A stretch of DNA of 64,000 nt. It comes from Microtetraspora glauca. GTDB lineage: Bacteria > Actinomycetota > Actinomycetes > Streptomycetales > Streptomycetaceae. The stretch is taken from positions 1 through 64,000 of the forward strand of contig JOFO01000018.1 in the NCBI GenBank assembly GCA_000721275.1. The letters are read 5' to 3'. A program made the position numbers and the translations under genes. The notes below the pieces were generated by a model. It saw only the letters and a program-made list of their open reading frames with translations. It was not told the origin of the DNA and searched no databases. This document shows positions 7,946 through 16,610 of the stretch, piece by piece; position 1 is the stretch's first letter, and each line of letters opens with the position of its first letter.

Positions 7946-9046
7946 TCACGCCTTCCCGGTCGTGATGTGGGCGCACTCCCGCACCACGCCCGCCAGGTCG
8001 AGGCCGTCCGCGTGCAGCTGCCGCTGGCGCCGGGCCCCGCCGCCGCGGGCACGCAGCTCCGCCAGCCCCTCGCGTACGAGGTCCAGGTCGCCGTGGTCCC
8101 GCAGCGCGTCCGCCGTGTGGGCGACGAGCGCGTCCAGCACCGCCTCCGCGGGCCGCTCCCGCAGCGTGACGGGGTCGACGAGCGGCCCGTCGAGGCCCGA
8201 CCGCGCCGACCGCCAGGACGCGAGCCGCAGCAGACCGGCCGGGACCTGCGCCGGCGGCTCGCCCGCCCGCCAGGCCCGCGCCGCCGTCTCGACCAGCCCG
8301 CGGACGAGCGCGGCCAGCAGCACGGTCGTGCCGGGCTCCAGGCAGACGTCGGCGACCCGGATCTCCACCGTCGGCCAGTTGTGGGACAGCCGGGCGTCGA
8401 AGTAGATCATCCCCGGGTCGCGCAGCACCCCGGTGCCGAGCATTTGCTCCACCACCTCGTGGTACCGGTCGGCGCTGCCGAACAGCTCGACCGGTCCGGC
8501 CGACGGCCACCGGTACCAGACCCGGCTGCGGTAGCTGCTGTAGCCGCTGTCCCGGCCCTGCCAGAACGGCGAGTTCCCGCTGATCGCGTTGAGCGGGTAC
8601 AGCCACGGCCGGATCCGGTCCAGGACGGCGACGCCCTCCTCGTCGGACTCCACCGACACGTGGACGTGACAGCCGCAGGTCAGCTGCTCCTGCACGGTGA
8701 GCCCGTACTGCTCCGCCAGCCAGTGGTACCGGACCCCCAGGTTCCGGGACGGCTCCACCGGCAGGGGAGAGGTGGCCAGGGCCGCCACCCGGGCACCGGC
8801 CCGTTCGGCGTGCCGCCCCGCCTCCGCCCGGCACCGGACGATCTCCTCCGCCAGCTCGCCCATGTCGCTCACCGGCCGGGTCGCGAACTCCACCTGCTCC
8901 TGGTGGAGCTCCTTCTCGAAGACGTCCTCCTCCCCTTCCTCCGCGCGGACCGCCGCGGACGCCAGGACCGCCGAGGACACCGCGAGCGGCTCCCCGGTGC
9001 GCTCACTGACGAGCAGCAGCTCCTCTTCCACTCCTACGGTGCGCAT
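7946..9046 (-). CDS. Glutamate-cysteine ligase-like carboxylate-amine ligase, YbdK family
   Basis: 366 residues, the usual family length. The start [13 protein letters not shown] is the classical GCS2 N-terminus, where the Glu residues bind metal and ATP. Other family landmarks are the QVEFATRPV segment, [27 protein letters not shown] and [17 protein letters not shown] precedes the ATG. It is an ATP-dependent ligase joining an amino group to a glutamate-like carboxylate. In Streptomyces several paralogues of this family exist with unknown substrates, so glutathione or ergothioneine synthesis should not be assumed. Confidence 0.92.
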   Translation of the reverse strand: MRTVGVEEELLLVSERTGEPLAVSSAVLASAAVRAEEGEEDVFEKELHQEQVEFATRPVSDMGELAEEIVRCRAEAGRHAERAGARVAALATSPLPVEPSRNLGVRYHWLAEQYGLTVQEQLTCGCHVHVSVESDEEGVAVLDRIRPWLYPLNAISGNSPFWQGRDSGYSSYRSRVWYRWPSAGPVELFGSADRYHEVVEQMLGTGVLRDPGMIYFDARLSHNWPTVEIRVADVCLEPGTTVLLAALVRGLVETAARAWRAGEPPAQVPAGLLRLASWRSARSGLDGPLVDPVTLRERPAEAVLDALVAHTADALRDHGDLDLVREGLAELRARGGGARRQRQLHADGLDLAGVVRECAHITTGKA

Positions 9047-9326
9047 GGTGGCTCCTGTTCCTCACGGGCCGCCTCCGGGCCCGCCGACCACACGTATGCC
9101 CCGCGAACCGCACCCGACGCCCCCCTCTCCGCGGTCCCGGACGGTCGCGGTCACGGACCGGGACCCAGAAAACGGAGCTGTGAGTTCCGGTTCTCCGGTG
9201 GTGGCGTCGGCCGACCGGGTCCAGGCTGGGACGGGGACGCAGCGGCGGGGTGCCGCCGCGTGCCGCCCGCCCGTGCCCGTCGAGCGACGCGCCACCGTCC
9301 GACACGAGGAAAGGCAGACACGACCG

Positions 9327-10847
9327 ATGACCGAAGCCCGACCCGCCACCACGACCGACTCCGGCGCACCGGCGGAGAGCGACGAACACTCCCTCACCCT
9401 CGGCCCCGGCGGGCCGATCCTGATGCAGGACGCCTACCTGATCGAGCAGATGGCGCAGTTCAACCGGGAACGGATCCCGGAACGCCAGCCGCACGCGAAG
9501 GGCAGCGGCGCGTTCGGCCACTTCGAGGTCACCCACGACGTCAGCCGCTACACCCGGGCCGCGCTCTTCCAGCCGGGCGCCAGCACCGACCTGGTCGCGC
9601 GGTTCTCCACCGTCGCCGGCGAGCGGGGCAGCCCGGACACCTGGCGCGACCCGCGCGGCTTCGCGCTGAAGTTCTACACGTCCGAGGGCAACTACGACAT
9701 GGTCGGCAACAACACGCCGGTCTTCTTCGTGAAGGACCCGATGAAGTTCCAGCACTTCATCCGGTCCCAGAAGCGCCGCGCGGACAACAACCTGCGCGAC
9801 CACGACATGCAGTGGGACTTCTGGACCCTCTCCCCGGAGTCCGCCCACCAGGTCACCTGGCTGATGGGGGACCGGGGCATCCCGCGCACCTGGCGCCACA
9901 TGAACGGCTACACGTCGCACACGTACATGTGGATCAACGCCTCCGGCGAGCGGTTCTGGGTGAAGTACCACTTCAAGACCGACCAGGGCATCGAGTTCTT
10001 CACCCAGCACGAGGCCGACCAGATGGCCGCCGTCGACACCGACTACCACACGCGGGACCTCTTCGAGCACATCCGCGACGGCGACTTCCCCTCCTGGACG
10101 CTGCAGGTGCAGATCATGCCGTACGAGGAAGCGGCGACGTACCGGTTCAACCCGTTCGACCTCACCAAGGTGTGGCCGCACGGCGACTACCCGCTCATCC
10201 CCGTCGGCCGGATGACGCTCGACCGCAACCCCACCGACAACCACGCCGAGATCGAGCAGGCCGCCTTCCAGCCGAACAACCTCGTCCCCGGCATCGGACC
10301 GAGCCCCGACAGGATGCTGCTGGCCCGCCTGTTCTCGTACGCGGACTCCCACCGGTACCGCATCGGCGGCAACTACCAGCAGCTTCCCGTGAACGCGCCC
10401 GTCGTCGACGTCCACACGTACTCCAAGGACGGGGCGATGGCCTACCGGAAGACGACCGACCCGGTCTACGCCCCCAACTCCAAGGGCGGACCCGCCGCCG
10501 ACACCGCCCGCTACGGGTCGCCGCCCAGCTGGACGGCGGACGGCGAGATCACCCGGGCGGCGTACGTCTCGCACCCGGAGGACGACGACTGGGGCCAGCC
10601 CGGCACCCTCGTGCGCGAGGTCATGGACGACGCCGCCCGCGACCGCCTCGTCGACAACGTGGTCGGCCACCTCCTCAACGGCGTCACCGAACCCGTCCTG
10701 GAGCGTGCCTTCGCCTACTGGAAGAACATCGACAAGGCCACCGGCGAGCGCATCGAACAGGGCGTGCGGGCCAAGGCCGACGAGAGGGACCCGAAGGCCG
10801 CCGAGCAGGGGAACCCCGCCCGCCGCTCGATGCAGGAGAAGGCCTGA
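9327..10847 (+). CDS. Monofunctional haem catalase, small subunit type
   Basis: 506 residues. The ATG at 9327 follows GAGGAAAGG. Both catalase signatures are visible: the distal-side region [13 protein letters not shown] with its catalytic His, and the proximal [12 protein letters not shown] containing the haem-ligating Tyr. [13 protein letters not shown] and [11 protein letters not shown] are also conserved. The length fits the small-subunit group without the C-terminal flavodoxin-like domain. It removes hydrogen peroxide in the cytoplasm. The 280-base divergent region upstream must hold its promoter, but I could not identify a peroxide-regulator site there. Confidence 0.96.
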   Translation: MTEARPATTTDSGAPAESDEHSLTLGPGGPILMQDAYLIEQMAQFNRERIPERQPHAKGSGAFGHFEVTHDVSRYTRAALFQPGASTDLVARFSTVAGERGSPDTWRDPRGFALKFYTSEGNYDMVGNNTPVFFVKDPMKFQHFIRSQKRRADNNLRDHDMQWDFWTLSPESAHQVTWLMGDRGIPRTWRHMNGYTSHTYMWINASGERFWVKYHFKTDQGIEFFTQHEADQMAAVDTDYHTRDLFEHIRDGDFPSWTLQVQIMPYEEAATYRFNPFDLTKVWPHGDYPLIPVGRMTLDRNPTDNHAEIEQAAFQPNNLVPGIGPSPDRMLLARLFSYADSHRYRIGGNYQQLPVNAPVVDVHTYSKDGAMAYRKTTDPVYAPNSKGGPAADTARYGSPPSWTADGEITRAAYVSHPEDDDWGQPGTLVREVMDDAARDRLVDNVVGHLLNGVTEPVLERAFAYWKNIDKATGERIEQGVRAKADERDPKAAEQGNPARRSMQEKA

Positions 10848-10923
10848 CGGTCCGCCGGCGGCGGCCGACCCGGAGGGACCCGTGCGCGGCGCGACGGCTG
10901 GAACGCCGCGTCCGTGGGGAGGA

Positions 10924-10961
10924 GTCGTACGGCCCGTGACACACGGCGCGGGCCGTACGAC
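10924..10961 (+). promoter_or_regulatory. Perfect hairpin just upstream of the DUF2165 ribosome site
   Basis: 13-bp perfect stem GTCGTACGGCCCG (10924-10936) with its complement (10949-10961) and a 12-base loop. It ends a few bases before GAAGGAGG of the next gene. It may terminate the catalase transcript or regulate the downstream gene. Confidence 0.55.
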
Positions 10962-10980
10962 GACGAAGGAGGACCCACCC

Positions 10981-11556
10981 ATGGCACAGTCCCTCGGGCC
11001 GGCCGGCACCGGCCCCGCCGCCCCTGCCCCGGCCGGCACGCTCCGCCGGCTGGGCGCGCCGGCCGTCGCGGCGACCGCCCTGACGGCGACCGTCGCGCTC
11101 TACATGACGCTGGTGGCCTTCGGGAACATCACCGACTTCGGCACCAACCAGCAGTTCGCCCAGCACGTCCTGAGCATGGACACCACCTTCAAGGACCCCG
11201 ACCTGATGTGGCGGGCGGTCGAGTCGACCGCGCTCCAGAACGCCGCGTACGTCGCCATCATCGTCTGGGAGACGCTGGCCGCGCTGGTCCTCCTCGCGGC
11301 CACCTGGTTCTGGATCGCGGGACTGCGGCGCGGCGCGTACGACCGGGCCCGCGCGGCGAGCACGGTGGGACTGGTGATGGTGCTGCTGCTCTTCGGGATG
11401 GGCTTCGTCGCCATCGGCGGCGAGTGGTTCGCCATGTGGCAGTCGTCCGACTGGAACGGCCTGGACGCCGCGGCCCGCAACGTCGCGCTGGCCGGCTTCG
11501 CGCTCCTCGTGGCGCACCTGCCCGGCCTGCGCGGGGACGGGGCCGGACGGAGCTGA
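10981..11556 (+). CDS. DUF2165 small integral membrane protein
   Basis: 191 residues with four predicted membrane helices (around residues 25-45, 80-105, 120-145 and 165-185). The segments MTLVAFGNITDFGTNQQFAQHVLSMD and MGFVAIGGEWFAMWQSSDWNG are typical of DUF2165. AAGGAGG precedes the ATG. The function is unknown; it is downstream of catalase, with a strong hairpin between them. Confidence 0.85.
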   Translation: MAQSLGPAGTGPAAPAPAGTLRRLGAPAVAATALTATVALYMTLVAFGNITDFGTNQQFAQHVLSMDTTFKDPDLMWRAVESTALQNAAYVAIIVWETLAALVLLAATWFWIAGLRRGAYDRARAASTVGLVMVLLLFGMGFVAIGGEWFAMWQSSDWNGLDAAARNVALAGFALLVAHLPGLRGDGAGRS

Positions 11557-11571
11557 CGCCCGGGGCGCCGA

Positions 11572-11577
11572 TAGCCT
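11572..11577 (+). promoter_or_regulatory. Putative -10 element for a leaderless tudS-like mRNA
   Basis: TAGCCT ends six bases before the ATG at 11584 and fits TAnnnT, so transcription would begin at the start codon. No ribosome site is visible. No good -35 was found. Confidence 0.35.
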
Positions 11578-11583
11578 GGGGGC

Positions 11584-12033
11584 ATGGAGACCGTACTGGT
11601 GAGCGCGTGTCTGCGCGGAGTGCCCTGCCGGTTCGACGGACGCGACAAGGCGTCCCCGGAGGTCGAGGCCGCGCTCGCGGGCCGCGAGGCGGTCCCCTTC
11701 TGCCCGGAGACCGCCGGCGGACTCGCGACCCCGCGGCGCCCCGCCGAACTGGTCGGCGGCGACGGGGGCGCCGTGCTCGACGGCACGGCACGGGTGGTCG
11801 AGGACACCGGCCGCGACGTGACGGCGGAGTTCGTCGCCGGCGCCCGGCGCGCGCTCGCCGCGGCCCGGCGCGCCGGAGCCCGGGAGGCCCTGCTGATGCC
11901 GCGCAGCCCCTCGTGCGGACGCGGCACGGTGTACGACGGCTCGTTCAGCGGGCGGCTCACCGACGGCGACGGCGTCACGGCGGCCCTGCTCGAACGGAAC
12001 GGCATCACCGTCCGGCCCGCGCCCGGAGCCTGA
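11584..12033 (+). CDS. DUF523/TudS family protein (thiouracil desulfurase-like)
   Basis: 149 residues. It has the DUF523 pattern: cysteines in VSACLRG (C9), FCPE (C40) and PRSPSCG (C111), the three conserved positions that hold the [4Fe-4S] cluster in the characterised desulfidase TudS; C15 is an extra cysteine. TudS removes sulfur from thiouracil as hydrogen sulfide. I infer a similar desulfidation role; the true substrate in this organism is unknown. The ATG has no Shine-Dalgarno sequence but a TAnnnT box six bases upstream, suggesting a leaderless mRNA. It converges with the GlxA-type regulator. Confidence 0.82.
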   Translation: METVLVSACLRGVPCRFDGRDKASPEVEAALAGREAVPFCPETAGGLATPRRPAELVGGDGGAVLDGTARVVEDTGRDVTAEFVAGARRALAAARRAGAREALLMPRSPSCGRGTVYDGSFSGRLTDGDGVTAALLERNGITVRPAPGA

Positions 12034-12050
12034 GCAGGCCGGTTGACCGG

Positions 12051-13022
12051 TCAGCGCCGCGCGCCCTCGCGGTAGCCCGTCGGGGAGACCCCGTAGTGGT
12101 CCAGGAACGCCTTGCGCAGCGCCTCCGGGGTGCCGAAGCCGCAGCGGACGGCCACCGACGCCACCGGCAGCGCGCTCGACAGCAGGAGCCGCGCGGCCGT
12201 CTCCGTGCGCACCCGCCGCACGTAGCGGCCCGGCGGCTCGCCGAGGCAGCGGGTGAACAGCCGGGTGAGATGACGGGGCGTCAGCCCGGCGCGGGCGGCG
12301 AGGACCGGCGTGCTCAGGTCCTCGTTCGGGTGCGCGGCGATGTGGGCGGCGAGGACGCGGACGGTGTCCTCGCGGGGCGGCGCCGCCGCCGTGAACACGC
12401 TCATCTGGCTCTGGTCGCCCGGGCGTTGCATGTGGACGACGAGGTGCCGGGCCACCCGGCGCGCCGGTTCGGGCCCGTGGTCCTCCTCGATCAGGGCCAG
12501 CGTCAGGTCCAGCGCGCTGGTGATGCCGGCCGACGTGTACACGTTGCCGTCCCGGATCCACAGCGGCGCCGCGTCCACCCGTACCTCCGGATAGCCGTCG
12601 GCCAGGCACGGGGCGAACTGCCAGTGGGTGGTGGCCCGCCGGCCGTCCAGCAGCCCCGCCGCGGCGAGCACGGCCGCGCCAGTGCAGACGGAGGCGACCC
12701 GGCGGCTCTCCCGGCTCAGGCGCCGGACGTGCCCGACGAGACGGGGATCGGCGGCGAACCGCTCGACGCCGAGACCGCCCGAGACGACGAGCGTGTCCAG
12801 CGGCCCCCGCGCCCGCTCCAGGGACTCGACGCCCGCCAGGGTGAGCCCGGTGCCGCACCGGACCGGGGCCCCGCCCGGGGAGAGCACCCGCACCCGGTAC
12901 GGCGTCCCGGGGTCCCCGAGCGCGTTGGCGAGGGCCAGGCCCGTCGTGACGCAGGCGATGTCGAGGAGTTCGGCCGACTCGAAACCGACGACGGCCACCA
13001 CCCGTTCCGCGCGATCCCCCAT
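12051..13022 (-). CDS. GlxA-type transcriptional regulator (DJ-1/PfpI plus AraC domains)
   Basis: 323 residues. The N-terminal half is a DJ-1/PfpI-like domain with the nucleophile-elbow sequence RVASVCTGAAVLAAAGLL (Cys near residue 112). The C-terminal hundred residues are an AraC/XylS DNA-binding domain with two helix-turn-helix motifs (TPVLAARAGLTPRHLTRLF and VASVAVRCGFGTPEALRKAF). Family members sense small metabolites and activate neighbouring genes. The gene is divergent from a small membrane protein and probably translated from a leaderless mRNA, as a TTGGGG-N17-TAGGGT promoter ends six bases before the ATG. Confidence 0.93.
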   Translation of the reverse strand: MGDRAERVVAVVGFESAELLDIACVTTGLALANALGDPGTPYRVRVLSPGGAPVRCGTGLTLAGVESLERARGPLDTLVVSGGLGVERFAADPRLVGHVRRLSRESRRVASVCTGAAVLAAAGLLDGRRATTHWQFAPCLADGYPEVRVDAAPLWIRDGNVYTSAGITSALDLTLALIEEDHGPEPARRVARHLVVHMQRPGDQSQMSVFTAAAPPREDTVRVLAAHIAAHPNEDLSTPVLAARAGLTPRHLTRLFTRCLGEPPGRYVRRVRTETAARLLLSSALPVASVAVRCGFGTPEALRKAFLDHYGVSPTGYREGARR

Positions 13023-13028
13023 GGCACG

Positions 13029-13057
13029 ACCCTAGTCCGCACGGACCTCCACCCCAA
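13029..13057 (-). promoter_or_regulatory. Promoter of the GlxA-type regulator (leaderless)
   Basis: On the minus strand TTGGGG (13057-13052), a 17-base spacer and TAGGGT (13034-13029), then six bases to the ATG at 13022. Spacing is ideal for a leaderless transcript. Confidence 0.6.
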
Positions 13058-13121
13058 GGCGGCGGACATCCCGGGGACGGACCGGTGACCGCGGCGGCCC
13101 CCGTGCCCGACATTGGTCCGC

Positions 13122-13526
13122 ATGACGACGCTACGCCTCCTCGCCCACCGCTGGCCCGCCTGGCTGGCGCTCGCCCTCGCCGTGGCGATCTTCGCCGACG
13201 GCCTCCCGCCGACGTCCTTCCTCGCCGCCCTCCTCGTGGTCATGCCGCTGTGCTACCTGGCCTTCGGGGCCGTACGCGGCGAACTTCGCGACCGGCGCGC
13301 GCTCACCGTCCAGACCGCCGGCCTCGTCGTCTTCTGCGCGTGGGCGGCGACCGTCCTCCTCACGGACGGCAGGACCGCGCTGTACGTCGTCGCGGCCGGC
13401 TGGTTCGCCCACGCCCTCTGGGACCTCGTCCACCACCGCACCGGCCGGATCGTCCCCCGCGCCTGGTCGGAGTGGTGCGGCGTCGTCGACGCGTCGGGCG
13501 CGCTGGCGATCGTCCTTCTCGCCTGA
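13122..13526 (+). CDS. Small membrane protein, unknown function
   Basis: 134 residues from the ATG at 13122; an in-frame TTG at 13113 is less likely. Four hydrophobic helices (about residues 12-30, 33-50, 65-82 and 115-132) make it an integral membrane protein, with HALWDLVHHRTGR between the third and fourth. It is divergent from the GlxA regulator by about 100 bases and might be a target of it. I do not recognise a characterised family. Confidence 0.65.
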   Translation: MTTLRLLAHRWPAWLALALAVAIFADGLPPTSFLAALLVVMPLCYLAFGAVRGELRDRRALTVQTAGLVVFCAWAATVLLTDGRTALYVVAAGWFAHALWDLVHHRTGRIVPRAWSEWCGVVDASGALAIVLLA

Positions 13527-13566
13527 CCGCCCCGCACCTCCGCCGTGTACGAGCCGACCGGGGCGG
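13527..13566 (+). terminator. Possible terminator after the membrane protein gene
   Basis: CCGCCCCG directly after the stop codon pairs with CGGGGCGG at 13559-13566 across a 24-base loop. The stem is short and the loop large. Confidence 0.4.
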
Positions 13567-13579
13567 GCAGACGCCCGCC

Positions 13580-14512
13580 ATGACGCGCCACGGCCGGAGC
13601 GACCACGCGGACGACCCGGGCCCGCTGGCGGGCCGCGTCGCCGTGGTCACGGGCCCGGCACGCGGACTCGGCGAGGGCCTGGCCCGCGCCCTGTCCCGGC
13701 GGGGCGCCCGGGTGGCGCTGCTCGGGCTGGAGGACCGGCGGCTCGCCCGCGTCGCGGCGGACCTGCCCGGCGAGGCCCGGTCCTGGGCGGTCGACGTGAC
13801 CGACGCCGACGCGCTCGCCCGGACCGCCGGGGCCGTCCGGCGCACCCTCGGCAGCCCCTCCGTCGTCGTGGCCAACGCGGGCGTGGCCCTCGGCGGGCCC
13901 CTGCTGGACTGCGACCCCGACGTCTGGCGCCGGGCGATCGACGTCAACCTCGTCGGGAGCGCCCTCACGGCCCGCTGCTTCCTGCCGGACCTGCTGCGCA
14001 CCCGCGGCTACTACCTCCAGGTCGCGTCCACGGCGGCCCTCGTACCGGCGCCCCTCCTCACGGCGTACTGCGCGTCGAAGGCAGGCGCCGAGGCGTTCGC
14101 GCACGCCCTGCGCGCCGAAGTGGCGCACCGCGGCGTCGCCGTGGGCGTCGCCTATCTGAACTGGGCCGACACCGCCATGATCCGCGCCGCCGACGAGACG
14201 GCCGTCTTCCGCCTGCTGCGGTCGCACCTGCCCTGGCCCGTCTCCGTCGTCCACGACCCCGCCCGCTACGTCCGGACCATGGTCCGCGGCATCGAACACC
14301 GCTCCGCGCACGTCTACGACCCGCCGTGGCTGCGCGGCGCGCACGCGGCGCGCGCCGTGCTGCCGGCCGCCGTCACCCGCCGGTCCCGGCAGGTCCTCGC
14401 GGCCCGGGGCGAGGCCCCCCTGCCGCCCACGGGCCTCCTCGGCCCCGGCGGAGCCGCCGCGGGCCCCCAGCCGTCCGCCCGACCCCCCTCGCACCTCCAC
14501 CCCAGGGAGTGA
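13580..14512 (+). CDS. Short-chain dehydrogenase/reductase
   Basis: 310 residues. Classical SDR: cofactor loop TGPARGLGEG near residue 29, NAG motif VVANAGVALGG, and the catalytic Ser and Tyr-Lys in LQVASTAAL and YCASK. A C-terminal extension of about 60 residues is Pro/Ala/Arg-rich. It starts a same-strand run with an SRPBCC protein (two bases downstream), an FAD oxidoreductase and an M20 peptidase, implying one operon. The substrate is unknown; neighbours suggest a lipophilic alcohol or ketone. Confidence 0.88.
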   Translation: MTRHGRSDHADDPGPLAGRVAVVTGPARGLGEGLARALSRRGARVALLGLEDRRLARVAADLPGEARSWAVDVTDADALARTAGAVRRTLGSPSVVVANAGVALGGPLLDCDPDVWRRAIDVNLVGSALTARCFLPDLLRTRGYYLQVASTAALVPAPLLTAYCASKAGAEAFAHALRAEVAHRGVAVGVAYLNWADTAMIRAADETAVFRLLRSHLPWPVSVVHDPARYVRTMVRGIEHRSAHVYDPPWLRGAHAARAVLPAAVTRRSRQVLAARGEAPLPPTGLLGPGGAAAGPQPSARPPSHLHPRE

Positions 14513-14514
14513 CC

Positions 14515-14973
14515 ATGGCCGTACGACACCGGCTCATCCATGCCGCCCCGCAGCACGTGTGGGACGTCCTCGCCGACCCCTCGCGCTACGCCGACTGGGT
14601 GGTCGGCACGAGCGAGTCGCGCCCCGCGCACGGGCAGTGGCCCGCACTCGGCTCCGCCCTCGCGTACACCGTCCGGCTCGGCCCGTGGACGGCGTCGGGC
14701 ACGACGGTCGTCCGGCGCGTGGAACCCCCGCGCGAACTGGAACTGGAGGTCGACAGCGGCCCCGTCGGCACCGCCCGGGTGGCCGTCGAGGTCCGCCCCT
14801 GGGGCGAGGAGTCCCTGGTCATCGTGGACGAGCACCCGCTGCGGGGCCTCGGCGGCACCCTGCACAACGCGGTCATCGAGGCGCTGATCCAGCTGCGCCA
14901 CCGCGACATGCTCACCCGGCTCGCCGGCGTCGTCGAGGAGTACGCCGCGGACGCCGCGCCCGCACACATCTGA
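14515..14973 (+). CDS. SRPBCC (START-like) family protein
   Basis: 152 residues. The START/Bet v1-like fold is recognisable from the opening VRHRLIHAAPQHVWDVLADPSRYADWV and the WGEESLVIVDEHPLRG strand region, followed by a long C-terminal helix. GGGAG precedes the ATG. Such proteins bind hydrophobic ligands or act as polyketide cyclases. A paralogue with the same HPLRG motif and length lies at 21201-21686. It may deliver a lipophilic substrate to the adjoining SDR and FAD enzyme. Confidence 0.85.
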   Translation: MAVRHRLIHAAPQHVWDVLADPSRYADWVVGTSESRPAHGQWPALGSALAYTVRLGPWTASGTTVVRRVEPPRELELEVDSGPVGTARVAVEVRPWGEESLVIVDEHPLRGLGGTLHNAVIEALIQLRHRDMLTRLAGVVEEYAADAAPAHI

Positions 14974-14993
14974 GGTCCGACGAGGGAGACGCG

Positions 14994-16610
14994 ATGCCCG
15001 ACGCGATCGTCATCGGTGCCGGCCCCAACGGACTGGTCGCCGCCAACCTGCTGCTCGACGCCGGCTGGAGCGTGGAGGTGTTCGAGGCACAGCCCGAACC
15101 GGGAGGAGCCGTCCGCAGCGACCGCGGCGTGCACCCCGACTACGTCAGCGACCTGTTCAGCGCCTTCTACCCCCTCGCGGCCGCCTCGCCCGTCATCGCC
15201 TCCCTCGGCCTCGACCGCGAAGGCCTCGCCTGGAGCCACGCCCCGCGCGTGCTCGCGCACCCGGCGGCCGACGGCCGGTGCGCGGTGCTGGACCGGCTGC
15301 CGCACGACACCGCCGCGGCCCTGGACGCGTCCGCGCCCGGCGACGGGGACGCGTGGCGGGACCTGTGCGGGCTCTGGGACCGGATCGGCCCCGACGTCGT
15401 CCGCTGCCTCTTCACGCCCTTCCCGCCGCTGGTCCCCGCCGCCCGGCTGCTGGACGGCGTCCGCCGCGCCGGCGGCCTGGCGACCGTACGACGGCTCCTG
15501 CTGCCGGTACGCCGCCTGGCCGAGGAGCAGTTCCGCGCCGAACCGGGGGCCCTCCTCCTCGCGGGCAACGCCCTGCACGCCGACCTGCCGCCCGAGGCGG
15601 CGGGCAGCGGCGGCTACGGATGGCTGATGTCGATGCTCGCCCAGCACCACGGCTTCCCCGTCCCCGCCGGCGGCGCCGGCGCGCTGACGGCCGCGCTGGT
15701 GCGGCGGCTGGAACGCGGGGGCGGCGTCGTCCGCTGCGGCACGCCGGTCGCCGAGGTCGTCGTACGGGCCGGCCGCGCCGTCGGCGTCCGCACCGGCGCC
15801 GGCGAACGCGTCCCGGCCCGGCGCGCCGTCCTGGCCGACGTCTCGGCACCCGCCCTGTACGGCTCCCTGGTCGGCGAGGAACACCTGCCCGGCAGCCTCC
15901 TGAAGGACCTGCGGCGCTTCCAGTGGGACTTCGCCACCTTCAAGGTGGACTGGGCCCTCGACGGCCCGGTGCCCTGGACGGCCCGGCAGGCGGCGACCGC
16001 CGGCACCGTGCACCTGGCCGACGGCATGGACGGCCTGACCGCCTACGCCGCCCGGCTCGCCACCGGGCTCGTCCCCGAGGACCCGTTCCTCGTCCTCGGG
16101 CAGATGACCGTGGCCGACCCGACCCGCTCCCCGGCGGGCACCGAGTCCGCCTGGGCGTACACGCACCTGCCGCAGAGGATCAAGGGCGACGCGGGCGGAC
16201 AGGGGCTCACGGGCCGCTGGGACGGCGGCGAGAGCGAAGCGATGGCCGACCGCATGGAGGAGGTCGTCGAACGGTACGCCCCCGGCTTCCGGGCGCGCGT
16301 CCTGCGGCGGAGGGTCCTGGCCCCGCCGGCCATGGAGGCGCTGGACGCCAACCTGCGCGGCGGCGCCCTCAACGGCGGCACCGCCGCCCTCCACCAGCAG
16401 CTCGTCTTCCGGCCCGTCCCCGGCAACGGGCGCCCCGAGACGCCCGTGAAGGGCCTCTTCCTCGCGTCGGCGTCCGCGCACCCCGGCGGCGGCGTGCACG
16501 GCGCGCCCGGCGCCAACGCGGCCCGGGCCGCCCTGCGCCGCCACCTGCCGACGGTGCTGACCGTCCGCCGCCGCCGGCTCCCGCGCTCCCTGCCCGGGGC
16601 CCGCACATGA
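14994..16610 (+). CDS. FAD-dependent oxidoreductase, phytoene desaturase-like
   Basis: 538 residues. Rossmann FAD motif VIGAGPNGLVAANLLLDAG at the N-terminus and a C-terminal FAD-binding signature LFLASASAHPGGGVHGAPGANAA, as in the phytoene dehydrogenase/CrtI-like superfamily. GAGGGAG precedes the ATG. The stop overlaps the M20 gene start (ATGA). It probably desaturates or oxidises an isoprenoid or other lipid. No carotenoid synthase genes lie nearby, so carotenoid formation is not supported. Confidence 0.88.
   Translation: MPDAIVIGAGPNGLVAANLLLDAGWSVEVFEAQPEPGGAVRSDRGVHPDYVSDLFSAFYPLAAASPVIASLGLDREGLAWSHAPRVLAHPAADGRCAVLDRLPHDTAAALDASAPGDGDAWRDLCGLWDRIGPDVVRCLFTPFPPLVPAARLLDGVRRAGGLATVRRLLLPVRRLAEEQFRAEPGALLLAGNALHADLPPEAAGSGGYGWLMSMLAQHHGFPVPAGGAGALTAALVRRLERGGGVVRCGTPVAEVVVRAGRAVGVRTGAGERVPARRAVLADVSAPALYGSLVGEEHLPGSLLKDLRRFQWDFATFKVDWALDGPVPWTARQAATAGTVHLADGMDGLTAYAARLATGLVPEDPFLVLGQMTVADPTRSPAGTESAWAYTHLPQRIKGDAGGQGLTGRWDGGESEAMADRMEEVVERYAPGFRARVLRRRVLAPPAMEALDANLRGGALNGGTAALHQQLVFRPVPGNGRPETPVKGLFLASASAHPGGGVHGAPGANAARAALRRHLPTVLTVRRRRLPRSLPGART

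Noticed and set aside
7946..9046. YbdK-like protein as EgtA for ergothioneine
   Set aside because: No other ergothioneine genes (egtB, egtC, egtD) are adjacent, and several YbdK paralogues exist in Streptomyces.
14994..16610. Carotenoid pathway around the phytoene-desaturase-like protein
   Set aside because: No phytoene synthase, lycopene cyclase or GGPP synthase within the window; the CrtI-like superfamily has many other roles.
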